Source: Acidilobaceae archaeon (GTDB taxonomy: Archaea > Thermoproteota > Thermoprotei_A > Sulfolobales > Acidilobaceae). Taken from it: a stretch of DNA of 45,642 bases. Within the stretch, counting starts at the first letter, position 1, and every line of letters starts with the position of its first letter. The position numbers and the translations under genes were made by a program. Shown one piece after another: positions 16,861 to 25,803 of the stretch. Where the stretch lies: assembly GCA_026986415.1 (NCBI GenBank), contig JALSOR010000041.1, positions 1 to 45,642 of the forward strand, in the 5' to 3' direction. The notes under the pieces were generated by a model, which was not told the origin of the DNA, searched no databases, and saw only the letters and a program-made list of their open reading frames with translations.

Positions 16861-16947
16861 TCTGTGTGTTTCCAGTTGAATATTAGGGGATCTCGGTTTA
16901 TCTATGAAAAATGGGGGTCACCCCGGTAATGCCGTGGTGATACTGGT

Positions 16948-17358
16948 ATGATGGAGCTACTGGGTGACGCGATTGCCAAGGCGTCTACAGCGCTTGTGAT
17001 ACTACCGGTTATACTGATTATAGTAATGGGCGCAGTGGTAATTCTCCTAATTAAGATTACTAGCGCTCGCCCCGATATCGTGGAGAAGGAGAAGTGGAAA
17101 TATGAAAGATTCGACGCTGCTAACCCATCAAAATATCCTGAGGCGAGACAAAGGGTATCAATGCAGTATCTCGGCTACCTGATAATGTTCCTCGCGGTCG
17201 AGCCGGCAGCAATAATCCTCGCGTTCCTGGCGACAACGCCAAGAAGTATGCTAGGCAGGTTCATAGAGATCTACGCAATATTCGTCGCGGTATATACTCC
17301 ACTATTATTCTATGCGATTCGAGAGGCTAGACGTGTAGAATCCTGGATCCTAGACTAG
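16948..17358 (+). CDS. nuoA: Complex I-type subunit NuoA
   Basis: Small membrane subunit of the complex I-like NDH/Fpo-type dehydrogenase, at the junction of the peripheral and membrane arms. 136 residues with three hydrophobic helices (about residues 14-32, 72-95 and 105-125). Between the first two lies KWKYERFDAANPSK, matching the conserved NuoA/ND3 loop, though without the usual cysteine. ATG at 16948 or 16951. First gene of an 11-gene operon. Confidence 0.85.
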   Translation: MMELLGDAIAKASTALVILPVILIIVMGAVVILLIKITSARPDIVEKEKWKYERFDAANPSKYPEARQRVSMQYLGYLIMFLAVEPAAIILAFLATTPRSMLGRFIEIYAIFVAVYTPLLFYAIREARRVESWILD

Positions 17359-17364
17359 AAGGTT

Positions 17365-17991
17365 ATGCAATCCTGTGATGTGAAGGTGGTGTGTATGAGC
17401 GGGGAGAGCCCGGAAGGAAGGGCCTACGTGGGGAACATCAACGTTAGCGCTAGGAGGGCCCGCAAACTCCTACTTGGCGACTTGAAGCTTGGAAAGCTCG
17501 TCGACTGGGGCACAGCATTTTCCCTATGGCCTGTACACCTAACAACGAGCTGCTGCGGATGCGAGTTCGCGGCCGCGTGGAGCCCGAGATTCGATAACGA
17601 GCAGCACGGAGCCCTTCCATGGATTGGGCCTAGGCAGACTAACATGATAATAATTGAGGGAACAGTGTCGAAAAAGATGGCGTGCGCTCTCAGGCTAGTA
17701 TGGGAGCAGATGCCTCAGCCCAAGTTCGCTATCGCTATGGGGGCCTGCGCTCTAGACGGGGGAATATTTTATAATAGTTATAATATTGTAAGGCCATGGC
17801 AGGTTGTCCCAGTCGACGTCTACATTCCAGGATGCCCACCGAGGCCGGAGTCTGTCGCTAGGGCTATTATCGAGCTCCAGAGGAAGATGAGGAAGAAGCA
17901 GATAGCCTCGAAGTTTGTCGAGGAGGGATGGAGGCCCGATAAGGAGTACGTGATGCCTAAGGAGGATCTATGCTCCTGGTGGAGGGGGTAG
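17365..17991 (+). CDS. nuoB: Complex I-type subunit NuoB (cluster N2)
   Basis: Carries the terminal [4Fe-4S] cluster N2 that passes electrons to quinone. Cluster ligands are visible: Cys63-Cys64 in SCCGCE, Cys128 in GACALDGG, and Cys157 in PGCPPRPE. VVPVDVYIPGCPPRPESV is the family signature. 208 residues. The Asn/Tyr-rich stretch FYNSYNIV is encoded by a local AT-rich patch. ATG start six bases after nuoA. Confidence 0.96.
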   Translation: MQSCDVKVVCMSGESPEGRAYVGNINVSARRARKLLLGDLKLGKLVDWGTAFSLWPVHLTTSCCGCEFAAAWSPRFDNEQHGALPWIGPRQTNMIIIEGTVSKKMACALRLVWEQMPQPKFAIAMGACALDGGIFYNSYNIVRPWQVVPVDVYIPGCPPRPESVARAIIELQRKMRKKQIASKFVEEGWRPDKEYVMPKEDLCSWWRG

Positions 17992-17995
17992 CGCG

Positions 17996-18490
17996 ATGGA
18001 GCCTCAGGAGGTTGTAGACCTGGTACGCCGCGTCTTGGGCGACATGGTTAGGGATGTTAAAATTTGGAAAGGAAACGATTATATCGAGGTTGAGATTGAT
18101 GCCTCCAGTATTCGTGAAGCTGCAGCTAGAATGAAGGAGGCCGGTTTCGACCATGTGAAGGATGTTACTGCTGTCGACTATATGAAGGAGGGCAGGTTCA
18201 GGATAATATATAATCTTAGTAGTTATAATAATTTTGATTTATCATATTATATCGTAGGGTTAGCATATGATATTCCAAGGGACAAGCCCGAAACAGTCTC
18301 CTTAGCGGACATCTATACCTCTGCAGAGTTCCAGGAGAGAGAAGTATACGAGGGTTTTGGAATAATATTCAAAGGCCATCCGGATCTGAAGCCACTACTC
18401 CTCTCACCACCTGTCGCTGAACAGAAGCCGTTGAGGAAGGACTTCATTGTGAGGGAAGAGCCGGAAATAAAGGTGGAGAAGAAGAGGTGA
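17996..18490 (+). CDS. nuoC: Complex I-type subunit NuoC (30 kDa family)
   Basis: Peripheral-arm subunit that braces NuoD and NuoB. It is separate from NuoD here, not fused as in some bacteria. VKDVTAVDYMKEGRFRIIY and EREVYEGFGIIFKGHPDLK are the 30 kDa-subunit signatures, the second normally being the ReVyDmfGi.F.GHP.L motif. 164 residues. AT-rich codons encode YNLSSYNNFDLSYYI. ATG start four bases after nuoB. Confidence 0.92.
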   Translation: MEPQEVVDLVRRVLGDMVRDVKIWKGNDYIEVEIDASSIREAAARMKEAGFDHVKDVTAVDYMKEGRFRIIYNLSSYNNFDLSYYIVGLAYDIPRDKPETVSLADIYTSAEFQEREVYEGFGIIFKGHPDLKPLLLSPPVAEQKPLRKDFIVREEPEIKVEKKR

Positions 18491-18496
18491 TCGCTG

Positions 18497-19738
18497 TTGA
18501 GTGGTATCGTTAGGGGTAATGTTGGGTTTAACGATCTCAAGATACCTGGAATGTGGAGTAGGAAGATAGGGAAGGACCTGTACGAAGTATTTATCGGGCC
18601 ACAGCATCCTGGAAGCGGGCATATGAGAATAATAATAAGAATAGATGGAGATATTATTGTTGAGGCCGAGCCGGATATGGGCTATGTTCACAGGACAATG
18701 GAAAAACTTTCCGAGGGAAGAGCATGGATCAAGGCGATACCTTTGTTCGAAAGAATGGCGATACATGATGCTTGCAACGTAACCCTACCCTATGTCAGGG
18801 CTGTGGAGAAACTGCTAGGCATCGAGGCCCCGCTGAGAGCCAAATATTTGCGTGTGCTCTTATGTGAGATCAACAGGATAGCGGCATTCCTATACGGCTT
18901 TGGAATTTTCGGAGTGTTCCTCGGCCACTCGACAATGTACATGTGGCCTTTCGGCGACAGAGAGGTGTGGGTAGAGCTTGCCGAGTGGCTTACCGGTGCA
19001 AGACTCACCCACACCTACCCGGTATTTGGTGGTGTTAGAAGGGACGTTCCTGAGGGGTTCACTGACTCTCTTAGGAAAGCGATAAGGTATATGCGTAGGA
19101 GGCTTGAGGATTACAGGAAAATCTTCGTGGACAACCCTGTCATACGGGCGAGGCTTGAGGACGTCGGAGTCATACCGAGAAACCTTGCAATAGAGCTCGG
19201 AATAACAGGACCTAACCTCAGGGCAAGCGGGGTCAGATACGACGTTAGAAAGAACCATCCCTACGAGGTATATGACGAGCTAGACTTCGAAATACCCGTC
19301 TTCCAGGAGGGCGACGCGTACGCAAGAGTACACCAGAGAGTGCAGGAGATACTGCAGAGCCTACGCATTCTCGAACAGGTAGCCGACTGGCTAGACAAAC
19401 ACCCTAGGGAGCCTGTTATGCACGAGCGATTCTGGAAGACCGCCCCGCCACTCTACAAGAAGATATTCCAGGAAACAGGCCGCGTCAAGCTCGGAGCGGT
19501 CATGGCAATAATGAAGATCCCCCAGGGCAAGGCATACGAGAGGGGGGAGACTGCTAGAGGAGAGATTTCCTATTATGTTGAGAGTGACGGCGGGAACAAG
19601 CCTTACAGGATACGGATTCATAGTGCAAGCGCTAGGAACGCCCTAGTTTACAAGTATATTGTTCCCGGTCATCGCGTGATGGACCTCCCCGCGATATACG
19701 GGAGCATAGACTACTTCCCTCCGGAGGCCGATAGGTGA
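18497..19738 (+). CDS. nuoD: Complex I-type subunit NuoD (49 kDa family)
   Basis: Peripheral-arm subunit that forms the quinone-reaction site with NuoB. GPQHPGSGHMR, GYVHRTMEKLSEGR, YVRAVEKLLGIEAP and GGVRRDVPEGF mark the 49 kDa family. The nickel-binding cysteine pairs of hydrogenase large subunits are absent, so this is not a membrane-bound hydrogenase. 413 residues. The TTG start at 18497 is supported by GAGGTGA six bases upstream. Confidence 0.95.
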   Translation: MSGIVRGNVGFNDLKIPGMWSRKIGKDLYEVFIGPQHPGSGHMRIIIRIDGDIIVEAEPDMGYVHRTMEKLSEGRAWIKAIPLFERMAIHDACNVTLPYVRAVEKLLGIEAPLRAKYLRVLLCEINRIAAFLYGFGIFGVFLGHSTMYMWPFGDREVWVELAEWLTGARLTHTYPVFGGVRRDVPEGFTDSLRKAIRYMRRRLEDYRKIFVDNPVIRARLEDVGVIPRNLAIELGITGPNLRASGVRYDVRKNHPYEVYDELDFEIPVFQEGDAYARVHQRVQEILQSLRILEQVADWLDKHPREPVMHERFWKTAPPLYKKIFQETGRVKLGAVMAIMKIPQGKAYERGETARGEISYYVESDGGNKPYRIRIHSASARNALVYKYIVPGHRVMDLPAIYGSIDYFPPEADR

Positions 19739-19753
19739 GAGGGGTGGGCGGTT

Positions 19754-20782
19754 ATGAGTCCGATAATTAGTGATATAATTAAGATAATAATATGGCCTCC
19801 CCTATGGCAGCTCATAGTACTCGGACTACTACTACCTCTAGGAGTAGTGGTCTTTATCATATGGTTTGAGAGGAAAACAGCGGCCAGGGTTCAGAGGAGA
19901 ATAGGCCCTTACCACGTCTCCCCCCGCATAGCAGGCGGCCTACAGCTCGTAGCAGACCTGATGAGATACATGTTCCAGGAAATAATAATACCGAAAACCG
20001 TTGATGTGGCGCCATTCATTATGGCTCCCCTAATAGCACTCATACTCTCAATATTGCCGGTAGTCGCGATGCCCTTCACCAGTAATGCAAGCTACTTCCC
20101 GATAGGTATGAGGTATAGTCTCATAGTAGCGCTAGCGCTCATAACTCTCAGCCCAATATTCGTGATCGTAGCGGGATGGGCCAGCAACAACAAGTTTAGC
20201 CTGATAGGCGGTATGAGAGAAGCCTACCTTATAACCGCGTACGAGCTAATAGTGATGGTCTCGTTCCTCTCTGCTAGCGCCGCCACAGGCTCCTTTGATC
20301 TCGTCAAGATAGTGGAGGCTCAGGCTGGAGGAAAGTGGCTCGGCCTCCTGAACCCGTTGGCCCTACTCGCAGCGTTGATAGGTGTGCTCCTATCAACAAG
20401 CGGGTTCCCCTTCGAGATACCGGAGTCTGAGCATGAAGTGGTTGCAGGCGCGTATACCGAGTACAGCGGGCTCGTTTATGGTATCAACATGGGTGCAGCA
20501 TATCTGAAGAGGATGGTGTACAGTATTCTAATTGCGCTGGTATTCCTTGGGGGATGGAGGCCTTACACTCCTGGGCCCGGCTTTGTTTCAGGATATCTCA
20601 TACCGTCAATAGTAGTATTTATTAAAGCAACAATACTAATGATGATATTCAGCTTTTTAAGAGCGGTTTATGGGAGGTACAGGCTCGACCAGGCTCTCGA
20701 TATAGCGTGGAAATACATATTCCCCCTAGCCGTGGCAGGCTTCGGCCTCTCACTAGCCCTCGCATACCTGGGCATATACTAG
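19754..20782 (+). CDS. nuoH: Complex I-type subunit NuoH
   Basis: Membrane subunit that forms the quinone channel with NuoB and NuoD. ERKTAARVQRRIGPYHVSP and the FPFEIPESEHEVVAGAYTEY loop are conserved NuoH/ND1 motifs containing the acidic residues implicated in proton coupling. 342 residues with about eight hydrophobic helices. GGTGGG precedes the ATG. Confidence 0.96.
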   Translation: MSPIISDIIKIIIWPPLWQLIVLGLLLPLGVVVFIIWFERKTAARVQRRIGPYHVSPRIAGGLQLVADLMRYMFQEIIIPKTVDVAPFIMAPLIALILSILPVVAMPFTSNASYFPIGMRYSLIVALALITLSPIFVIVAGWASNNKFSLIGGMREAYLITAYELIVMVSFLSASAATGSFDLVKIVEAQAGGKWLGLLNPLALLAALIGVLLSTSGFPFEIPESEHEVVAGAYTEYSGLVYGINMGAAYLKRMVYSILIALVFLGGWRPYTPGPGFVSGYLIPSIVVFIKATILMMIFSFLRAVYGRYRLDQALDIAWKYIFPLAVAGFGLSLALAYLGIY

Positions 20783-20806
20783 GCCCCCTCCGGAGGTGTA
20801 AGGGTA

Positions 20807-21355
20807 ATGCCTGTAGAATTCGCGGAGAAAACCGTTCCCCCGGGACGGGGAATATTCAAGAGGTTCAAGGGCAACATTGAAGCCATAGCTATAGGCGTAA
20901 AATACTTCTTCGACCCGAAGCGGAGCACCCTGATATATCCGAAAGAATACATAAAACTCAGAGAAAACTACAGGGGCTTCATAGTTCTCAACGCTAAAAA
21001 GTGTATTAACTGTGGCTCTTGCGCCAGGATATGCCCTGCCGCGGCCATGAAGCTGATACGCAGGCCATACACGGATCCCAAAACAGGGAAGACGAGGATG
21101 AAGCTTTGGCCCGTTATAAACTATAACAGGTGTATCTTCTGTGGCTACTGTGTCGATGTCTGTCCTACAGAGGCCCTGCACCATGTTAACTATCACGATG
21201 TTGTTTTCGATAATATGGAGGAGATGGACCAGACGTTAGAATCATTCCAGCAGGCTCCAGAGCATCCCACAGCCAAGGAGGGGATCCCTGTCCGCTATAT
21301 TATCGATGAGGAGAAGGGGCTCGTAAAAGTGAGGGTTGAGGGTGGAGAGCAATGA
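20807..21355 (+). CDS. nuoI: Complex I-type subunit NuoI (2x[4Fe-4S] ferredoxin)
   Basis: Peripheral-arm subunit carrying clusters N6a and N6b. Two ferredoxin motifs are intact: Cys66, 69, 72, 76 (CINCGSCARICP) and Cys109, 112, 115, 119 (CIFCGYCVDVCP). 182 residues. With no NuoE/F/G encoded nearby, this subunit could receive electrons straight from reduced ferredoxin or from another donor protein. Its stop overlaps the nuoJ start by four bases. Confidence 0.95.
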   Translation: MPVEFAEKTVPPGRGIFKRFKGNIEAIAIGVKYFFDPKRSTLIYPKEYIKLRENYRGFIVLNAKKCINCGSCARICPAAAMKLIRRPYTDPKTGKTRMKLWPVINYNRCIFCGYCVDVCPTEALHHVNYHDVVFDNMEEMDQTLESFQQAPEHPTAKEGIPVRYIIDEEKGLVKVRVEGGEQ

Positions 21356-21837
21356 GCCTCGAAACATACCTACCCTTTATGGCGGCTATAACGGGGGCGT
21401 TCATGGTATTCGTAGCATTCCTAGTTGTGAGAGGGGAAGACCTGGTATATTCGAGCAGTAGTCTGGCAGTGCTGGGGATGCTTAACGCGCTCATGATAGC
21501 GATCCTAGGCTACTATCTCATTGCGGCATTCCTAGTAGTAGTCTATGTTGGGGCAGCAGTGATGTTTATCATAATAACAGTCTCAATGCTGGGAGGCAAG
21601 AGCCCCGAGCCTAGAGAGGAATGGAAGGGCTTCTTCACAGCGGGCGCAGTAGGTACGGCAATATTCCTGCTAGCGGCAACTGTAACGGCGTATCTAGGAT
21701 TCACCAGGCCGGGCACTATCAGTTCAGGCAGTGTTGCAGGAGAGCTTCTCCAGGGCCATGAGGCCGTGGTTGGGATAATTCTCCTAGCGCTTGCAGCTAC
21801 CCTGGTAGAAGCTATCTCGATAGCCAGGAGGGGGTGA
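21352..21837 (+). CDS. nuoJ: Complex I-type subunit NuoJ
   Basis: Membrane subunit of 161 residues with five predicted hydrophobic helices. YYLIAAFLVVVYVGAAVMFI corresponds to the conserved NuoJ/ND6 third helix, which contains the pi-bulge region with the conserved Tyr-Val-Gly. ATG overlaps the nuoI stop. Assignment rests on this motif and on position between nuoI and nuoK. Confidence 0.9.
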   Translation: MSLETYLPFMAAITGAFMVFVAFLVVRGEDLVYSSSSLAVLGMLNALMIAILGYYLIAAFLVVVYVGAAVMFIIITVSMLGGKSPEPREEWKGFFTAGAVGTAIFLLAATVTAYLGFTRPGTISSGSVAGELLQGHEAVVGIILLALAATLVEAISIARRG

Positions 21838-21843
21838 ACGCTA

Positions 21844-22158
21844 GTGAGCCTAGTGGATTCAAGCGTGGCGGGCATAGCCCTAGTTACTGGAGCATTCCTC
21901 ACAGGTATAGCCGCATATGGCATGACGTACTCAAGGAATTTCATCCGCCAGATGCTATCGATAGAAGTACTGTTTAATGCTGTTTTATTATTTATAATTG
22001 TAATGTCTTCCCTTAAGCCCGCCCTACTAACAGCGGTAGGAATAATCGTAATCTCGGTGGTATCCGGCGAGGTCATAGTGCTCGTATCGGTCATAGCGGC
22101 ATACTACAGGGTCGCGAAATCCCTAGAATCATCAAGCCTGGAAGAAGAGGGGGTGTAA
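21844..22158 (+). CDS. nuoK: Complex I-type subunit NuoK
   Basis: Small membrane subunit of 104 residues with three hydrophobic helices. RNFIRQMLSIEVLFNAVLLF contains the conserved intramembrane glutamate (SIEVLFNA) needed for proton transfer in this family. GTG start after GGGGGTGAACGCTA. Position after nuoJ supports the call. Confidence 0.92.
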   Translation: MSLVDSSVAGIALVTGAFLTGIAAYGMTYSRNFIRQMLSIEVLFNAVLLFIIVMSSLKPALLTAVGIIVISVVSGEVIVLVSVIAAYYRVAKSLESSSLEEEGV

Positions 22159-22162
22159 AATA

Positions 22163-23710
22163 ATGTATGCAGGGATACCTATATGGTATATAAGCCTAGT
22201 CCTCCCCGTACTCGTAGGCATAGTAGCACTGTTCGCCAGTGAAAAGCATGGACGGGCAATATCATGGCTATCCGCCCTGACACTAATCATACCGATGATA
22301 GCAACCGCCTACTATTGGGCAGTAAACGCTGTTAGCAACGGGGTTGTGGATCCCTGGGTCTTGCATCTTGAGAAGTACGGGCTAGGAACATTCTACCTCT
22401 TCATGGACGGCCTATCAGCCCCTATAGTGGTCGGCGTATCGCTTGTAACAGCGTTCGTCGCAGTATACGCCTACAAGTACATGGCGACAAGGATAGAAGA
22501 AATGAGGGAAGAGGGTGAGAACCCTCCAGGGCTAGGAAGATTCTTCTTCCTCTATAACGTCTTCGCTGTCGCGATGCTAGGAATGGGCCTATCAAGCAAC
22601 CTATTGGAATTCTACTTCTTCCTCGAAATCAGCCTGATAAGCTCATTCCTGCTGATAGCATATTATGGATACGGGGATAGGAAGAAGATCGCGCTCCTCT
22701 ACTTCATCTGGGCTCATATTGCAGGCGCACTCTTCATAGCAGGCTCCCTAGTCTACGGGCACTACGCGCACAGCCTAGACGTTGTAAGAATAGTCTCCGG
22801 CAAAGTCACATACGTCAGCCCTGCAGACGAGCTGCTGGGATCCGCTGCCAGAATCGTAGCGGGGGTCATGCTTCTAGGGCTATTCATAAAGATGGCTGTT
22901 CTAGGAGTACACATGTGGCTCCCATACGCGCACGCCGAAGCCCCAACACCTGTAAGCGCCCTGTTATCGCCAAACCTTATCGGGCTTGCAGGCTATGCTA
23001 TCGTGAGATTCGTCCTTCCACTCTTCCCTGCAGAGCTCAAGTCAATACACGGATACCTCATACTCCTGGCAGTATCAACAATAATATACGGCGGTCTCGT
23101 AGCATTGAGACAGACCGATTTCAAGCGGTTCCTAGCGTACTCCAGCGTTAGCCAGATGGGATACCTCCTGTTAGGGATTGCGACCCTGACGGCCTACGGT
23201 ATTGGAGGCGCAATACTACACTATCTAACACATGCGATAGGAAAGGCAGTCCTCTTCATGGTAGCCGGAGTCTTCATAACAGAGGAGCACGGACTAAGAG
23301 ATATGACTAGAATGGGGGGACTCGCAAAATACTACCCCTTCACCGCCGCGGCAGCACTATTAGGGTTCATGCACCTAGTCGGAATGCCGCCCACACTAGG
23401 AATGTGGAGCGAACTGCTAATCACGATTGGCGTGGTAAAAGCGTACCCGGCTGTCAATACGGGTAACGTGATTCTAGTGGCCACAATGTTGTTATTAGCC
23501 TACGGTGTTAGCGCGGGCTACGCGTTTATCACTATGAGGAAAGTGTTCTACGGGAGGCCGCGCGAGGGCTATAAGCACGAAGTTCTTGACGGGTTCAAGA
23601 CCACCGTTGTAATCCTCGCAGTCCTAGGCGTACTACTATTCCTAGGAATAGCCCCGCTCATGGCCCCGCTCAAGACAGCCTCGCAGCAGATTATTAGTTT
23701 GTTAGGGTAA
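22163..23710 (+). CDS. nuoM: Complex I-type antiporter-like subunit NuoM
   Basis: Proton-channel subunit related to Mrp antiporters, 515 residues and about fourteen helices. VLGVHMWLPYAHAEAPTPVS followed by ALLSPNLIG is the NuoM signature, with a conserved lysine in LFIKMAVLGVH. FKRFLAYSSVSQMGYLLLGI is a broader family motif. It precedes nuoL here, the reverse of the common bacterial order. GGGGGTG precedes the ATG. Confidence 0.9.
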   Translation: MYAGIPIWYISLVLPVLVGIVALFASEKHGRAISWLSALTLIIPMIATAYYWAVNAVSNGVVDPWVLHLEKYGLGTFYLFMDGLSAPIVVGVSLVTAFVAVYAYKYMATRIEEMREEGENPPGLGRFFFLYNVFAVAMLGMGLSSNLLEFYFFLEISLISSFLLIAYYGYGDRKKIALLYFIWAHIAGALFIAGSLVYGHYAHSLDVVRIVSGKVTYVSPADELLGSAARIVAGVMLLGLFIKMAVLGVHMWLPYAHAEAPTPVSALLSPNLIGLAGYAIVRFVLPLFPAELKSIHGYLILLAVSTIIYGGLVALRQTDFKRFLAYSSVSQMGYLLLGIATLTAYGIGGAILHYLTHAIGKAVLFMVAGVFITEEHGLRDMTRMGGLAKYYPFTAAAALLGFMHLVGMPPTLGMWSELLITIGVVKAYPAVNTGNVILVATMLLLAYGVSAGYAFITMRKVFYGRPREGYKHEVLDGFKTTVVILAVLGVLLFLGIAPLMAPLKTASQQIISLLG

Positions 23711-23727
23711 ATAGGGGGTGGCAGGCA

Positions 23728-25797
23728 ATGTTCGCGGCAAGCGCAATGGTTAACCCGAATAGCGGTTTAATGCCTTGGGCCCTCATATGGGGGATCCCCT
23801 ATCTGGGGGCAGCAATCCTAGCGATACTGTTCTTCGTGGGGGTCAGGAACGAGAAGATATACTCTTGGGGTGCAGTGACGAGCATAGGACTCGGAGCCCT
23901 AGTAGCTGTTTACGCGCTCTACAAGGTGCTCAAGGAAGGGCCAATATACGGGGCGTCGAACACTAACTGGGTACCCTGGCTTAACATCAAAATAGGAGTA
24001 TACCTTGACGGTCTAGGAGCCATAATGGCGGTCATAGTAAGCGTTCTCAGCTTCCTAATCGCAGTGTATAGCGTTGAATATATGAGGGGAGACTGGGGAG
24101 TACAAAGATACTTCTTCTTCTTCACATTCTTCGTTGCAAGCATGCTACTGCTAGTGACAGCCGATAATCTAGTACTCATGTTCATAGGCTGGGAGGGCAC
24201 AGGCCTCGCGAGCTACGCGCTAATAGGCCACTGGTATACTGATGAGGAGGAATATTGGGTTGGCGTGCCAGGAAGAAAAGCTCTAGGCGTGCCAATGTAT
24301 TTCGAGCCGAGCCATAGCGGTGTTAGAGCGCTAATGTTCACCAGGATAGGAGACATTGGACTCCTAATAGGTATGAGCGCCATATACCTGCTGACACACA
24401 CGTTCAGCATACCACTACTAGCGGCCAACACACACTGGATAGTGGAGCTCGCGACCAAAGGATCACTAACAGCGCTCCTCATAGTCTTCAGCATGGGAGC
24501 ACTAGCAAAAAGCGCCCAGTTCCCCTTCCAGGAATGGCTTGTAACGGCAATGACCGGCCCCACACCGGTAAGCGCTCTAATACACGCCGCTACAATGGTG
24601 AAAGCCGGAGTATACTTCATGCTGAGAATGGCGCCAATATTCCTCCTAGGAGCAGCGGCAGGCCATGTAGTAGCGGCGCAGCTCCAGAGCTACTTCTACA
24701 TTATGGCTGGCCTCGGAGCGATAACCGCGTTCATGATGGCGACAATGGCACTAGTATCGAACGAGCTAAAACTGATACTAGCCTACTCGACCGCCAGCCA
24801 GCTAGGATACATGTTCCTCGGAGTAGCCGCTGCAGGCTACATAGTGTCGAAAGCCAACGAGGCCGCCGCTCTAGGCGTCGCAGCAGGCCTATCACACCTC
24901 ATGAGCCACGCAATATTCAAAGCCGCACTATTCCTCATAGCAGGATGGCTCATCCACGTCGCCCATAGCAGGTTCATAGACCACATGGGTAACTATGCTA
25001 AGTATATGAAGCTAACAGCACTCTCAATGTGGCTAGCAGGCCTAAGCCTAATGGCTATACCCCCGCTGAGCGGCTTCTTCAGCAAAGAGCTAACACTCAA
25101 ATCTGCAGAGGAAGCAGGCCTAGTCTGGGACTGGGCTCTCGGCGCGCTAACCGCGGGCCTAACAGCAGCCTACACGCTGAGAATGATACTCAGGGTAATG
25201 CATCTCCCGCCAAAGAAGGAGACACACGGTCATCCCCACGAGGCTCCACCGCTAATGCTAATACCCTACCTACTGCTGAGCCTCACAGCCCTAGCGCTCG
25301 GCCTTGCATGGGTATGGGTGTATCCTGGCCTTGCAAAGGGAATATCTGAGACCCTAGCAGTGCAAGTACCCCTGGATGAGGTGAAACAGGCTTTCACTAT
25401 TGCTGTTACGAGCGCTAAGACCTTGGGCACGCTCGCTTGGGTAGGAGTAAGCCTGGCCATTGTATGGTACCTCTACGTGCCCGCGAAAATAGACTTCGAC
25501 AGGATACTGGAAAGGAGCACTATAGCGAGAGCCGTTCACGACTTCCTCTTCGATAGGTGGTATATTAACTCGCTCATATACATATTCATAGTCGGAGGAT
25601 TCGCAGGCCTCTCACTAATACTGGCAGGGTTCAACAACATACTGGATATCGCCTACCATATGGCTCTCCCAGCGCTTTTCGTCTTAGCCGCGGCAGGTAT
25701 CAGGAGCCTCCATAGAGGTAAGACCGACTACTACCTCATGCTATACCTGTATTTCGCGGCGCTAGTACTCCTATACCTCTACATCGCGTGGGGGTGA
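23728..25797 (+). CDS. nuoL: Complex I-type antiporter-like subunit NuoL
   Basis: Distal proton-channel subunit of 689 residues. FPFQEWLVTAMTGPTPVSAL plus HAATMVKAGVYF is the NuoL signature, and DNLVLMFIGWEGTGLASYAL is the conserved helix with the acidic residue. The extra C-terminal length compared with NuoM matches the lateral helix and anchoring helix of NuoL. GGGGGTGG precedes the ATG at good spacing. Confidence 0.94.
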   Translation: MFAASAMVNPNSGLMPWALIWGIPYLGAAILAILFFVGVRNEKIYSWGAVTSIGLGALVAVYALYKVLKEGPIYGASNTNWVPWLNIKIGVYLDGLGAIMAVIVSVLSFLIAVYSVEYMRGDWGVQRYFFFFTFFVASMLLLVTADNLVLMFIGWEGTGLASYALIGHWYTDEEEYWVGVPGRKALGVPMYFEPSHSGVRALMFTRIGDIGLLIGMSAIYLLTHTFSIPLLAANTHWIVELATKGSLTALLIVFSMGALAKSAQFPFQEWLVTAMTGPTPVSALIHAATMVKAGVYFMLRMAPIFLLGAAAGHVVAAQLQSYFYIMAGLGAITAFMMATMALVSNELKLILAYSTASQLGYMFLGVAAAGYIVSKANEAAALGVAAGLSHLMSHAIFKAALFLIAGWLIHVAHSRFIDHMGNYAKYMKLTALSMWLAGLSLMAIPPLSGFFSKELTLKSAEEAGLVWDWALGALTAGLTAAYTLRMILRVMHLPPKKETHGHPHEAPPLMLIPYLLLSLTALALGLAWVWVYPGLAKGISETLAVQVPLDEVKQAFTIAVTSAKTLGTLAWVGVSLAIVWYLYVPAKIDFDRILERSTIARAVHDFLFDRWYINSLIYIFIVGGFAGLSLILAGFNNILDIAYHMALPALFVLAAAGIRSLHRGKTDYYLMLYLYFAALVLLYLYIAWG

Positions 25798-25803
25798 TAT
25801 GAG

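Noticed and set aside
18497-19738. NuoD read as the large subunit of a membrane-bound NiFe hydrogenase
   Set aside because: The four nickel-ligand cysteines in N- and C-terminal pairs are absent.
20753-21196. Minus-strand frame across the nuoH/nuoI junction
   Set aside because: Antisense to two confident complex I genes; no start signal and no conserved features.
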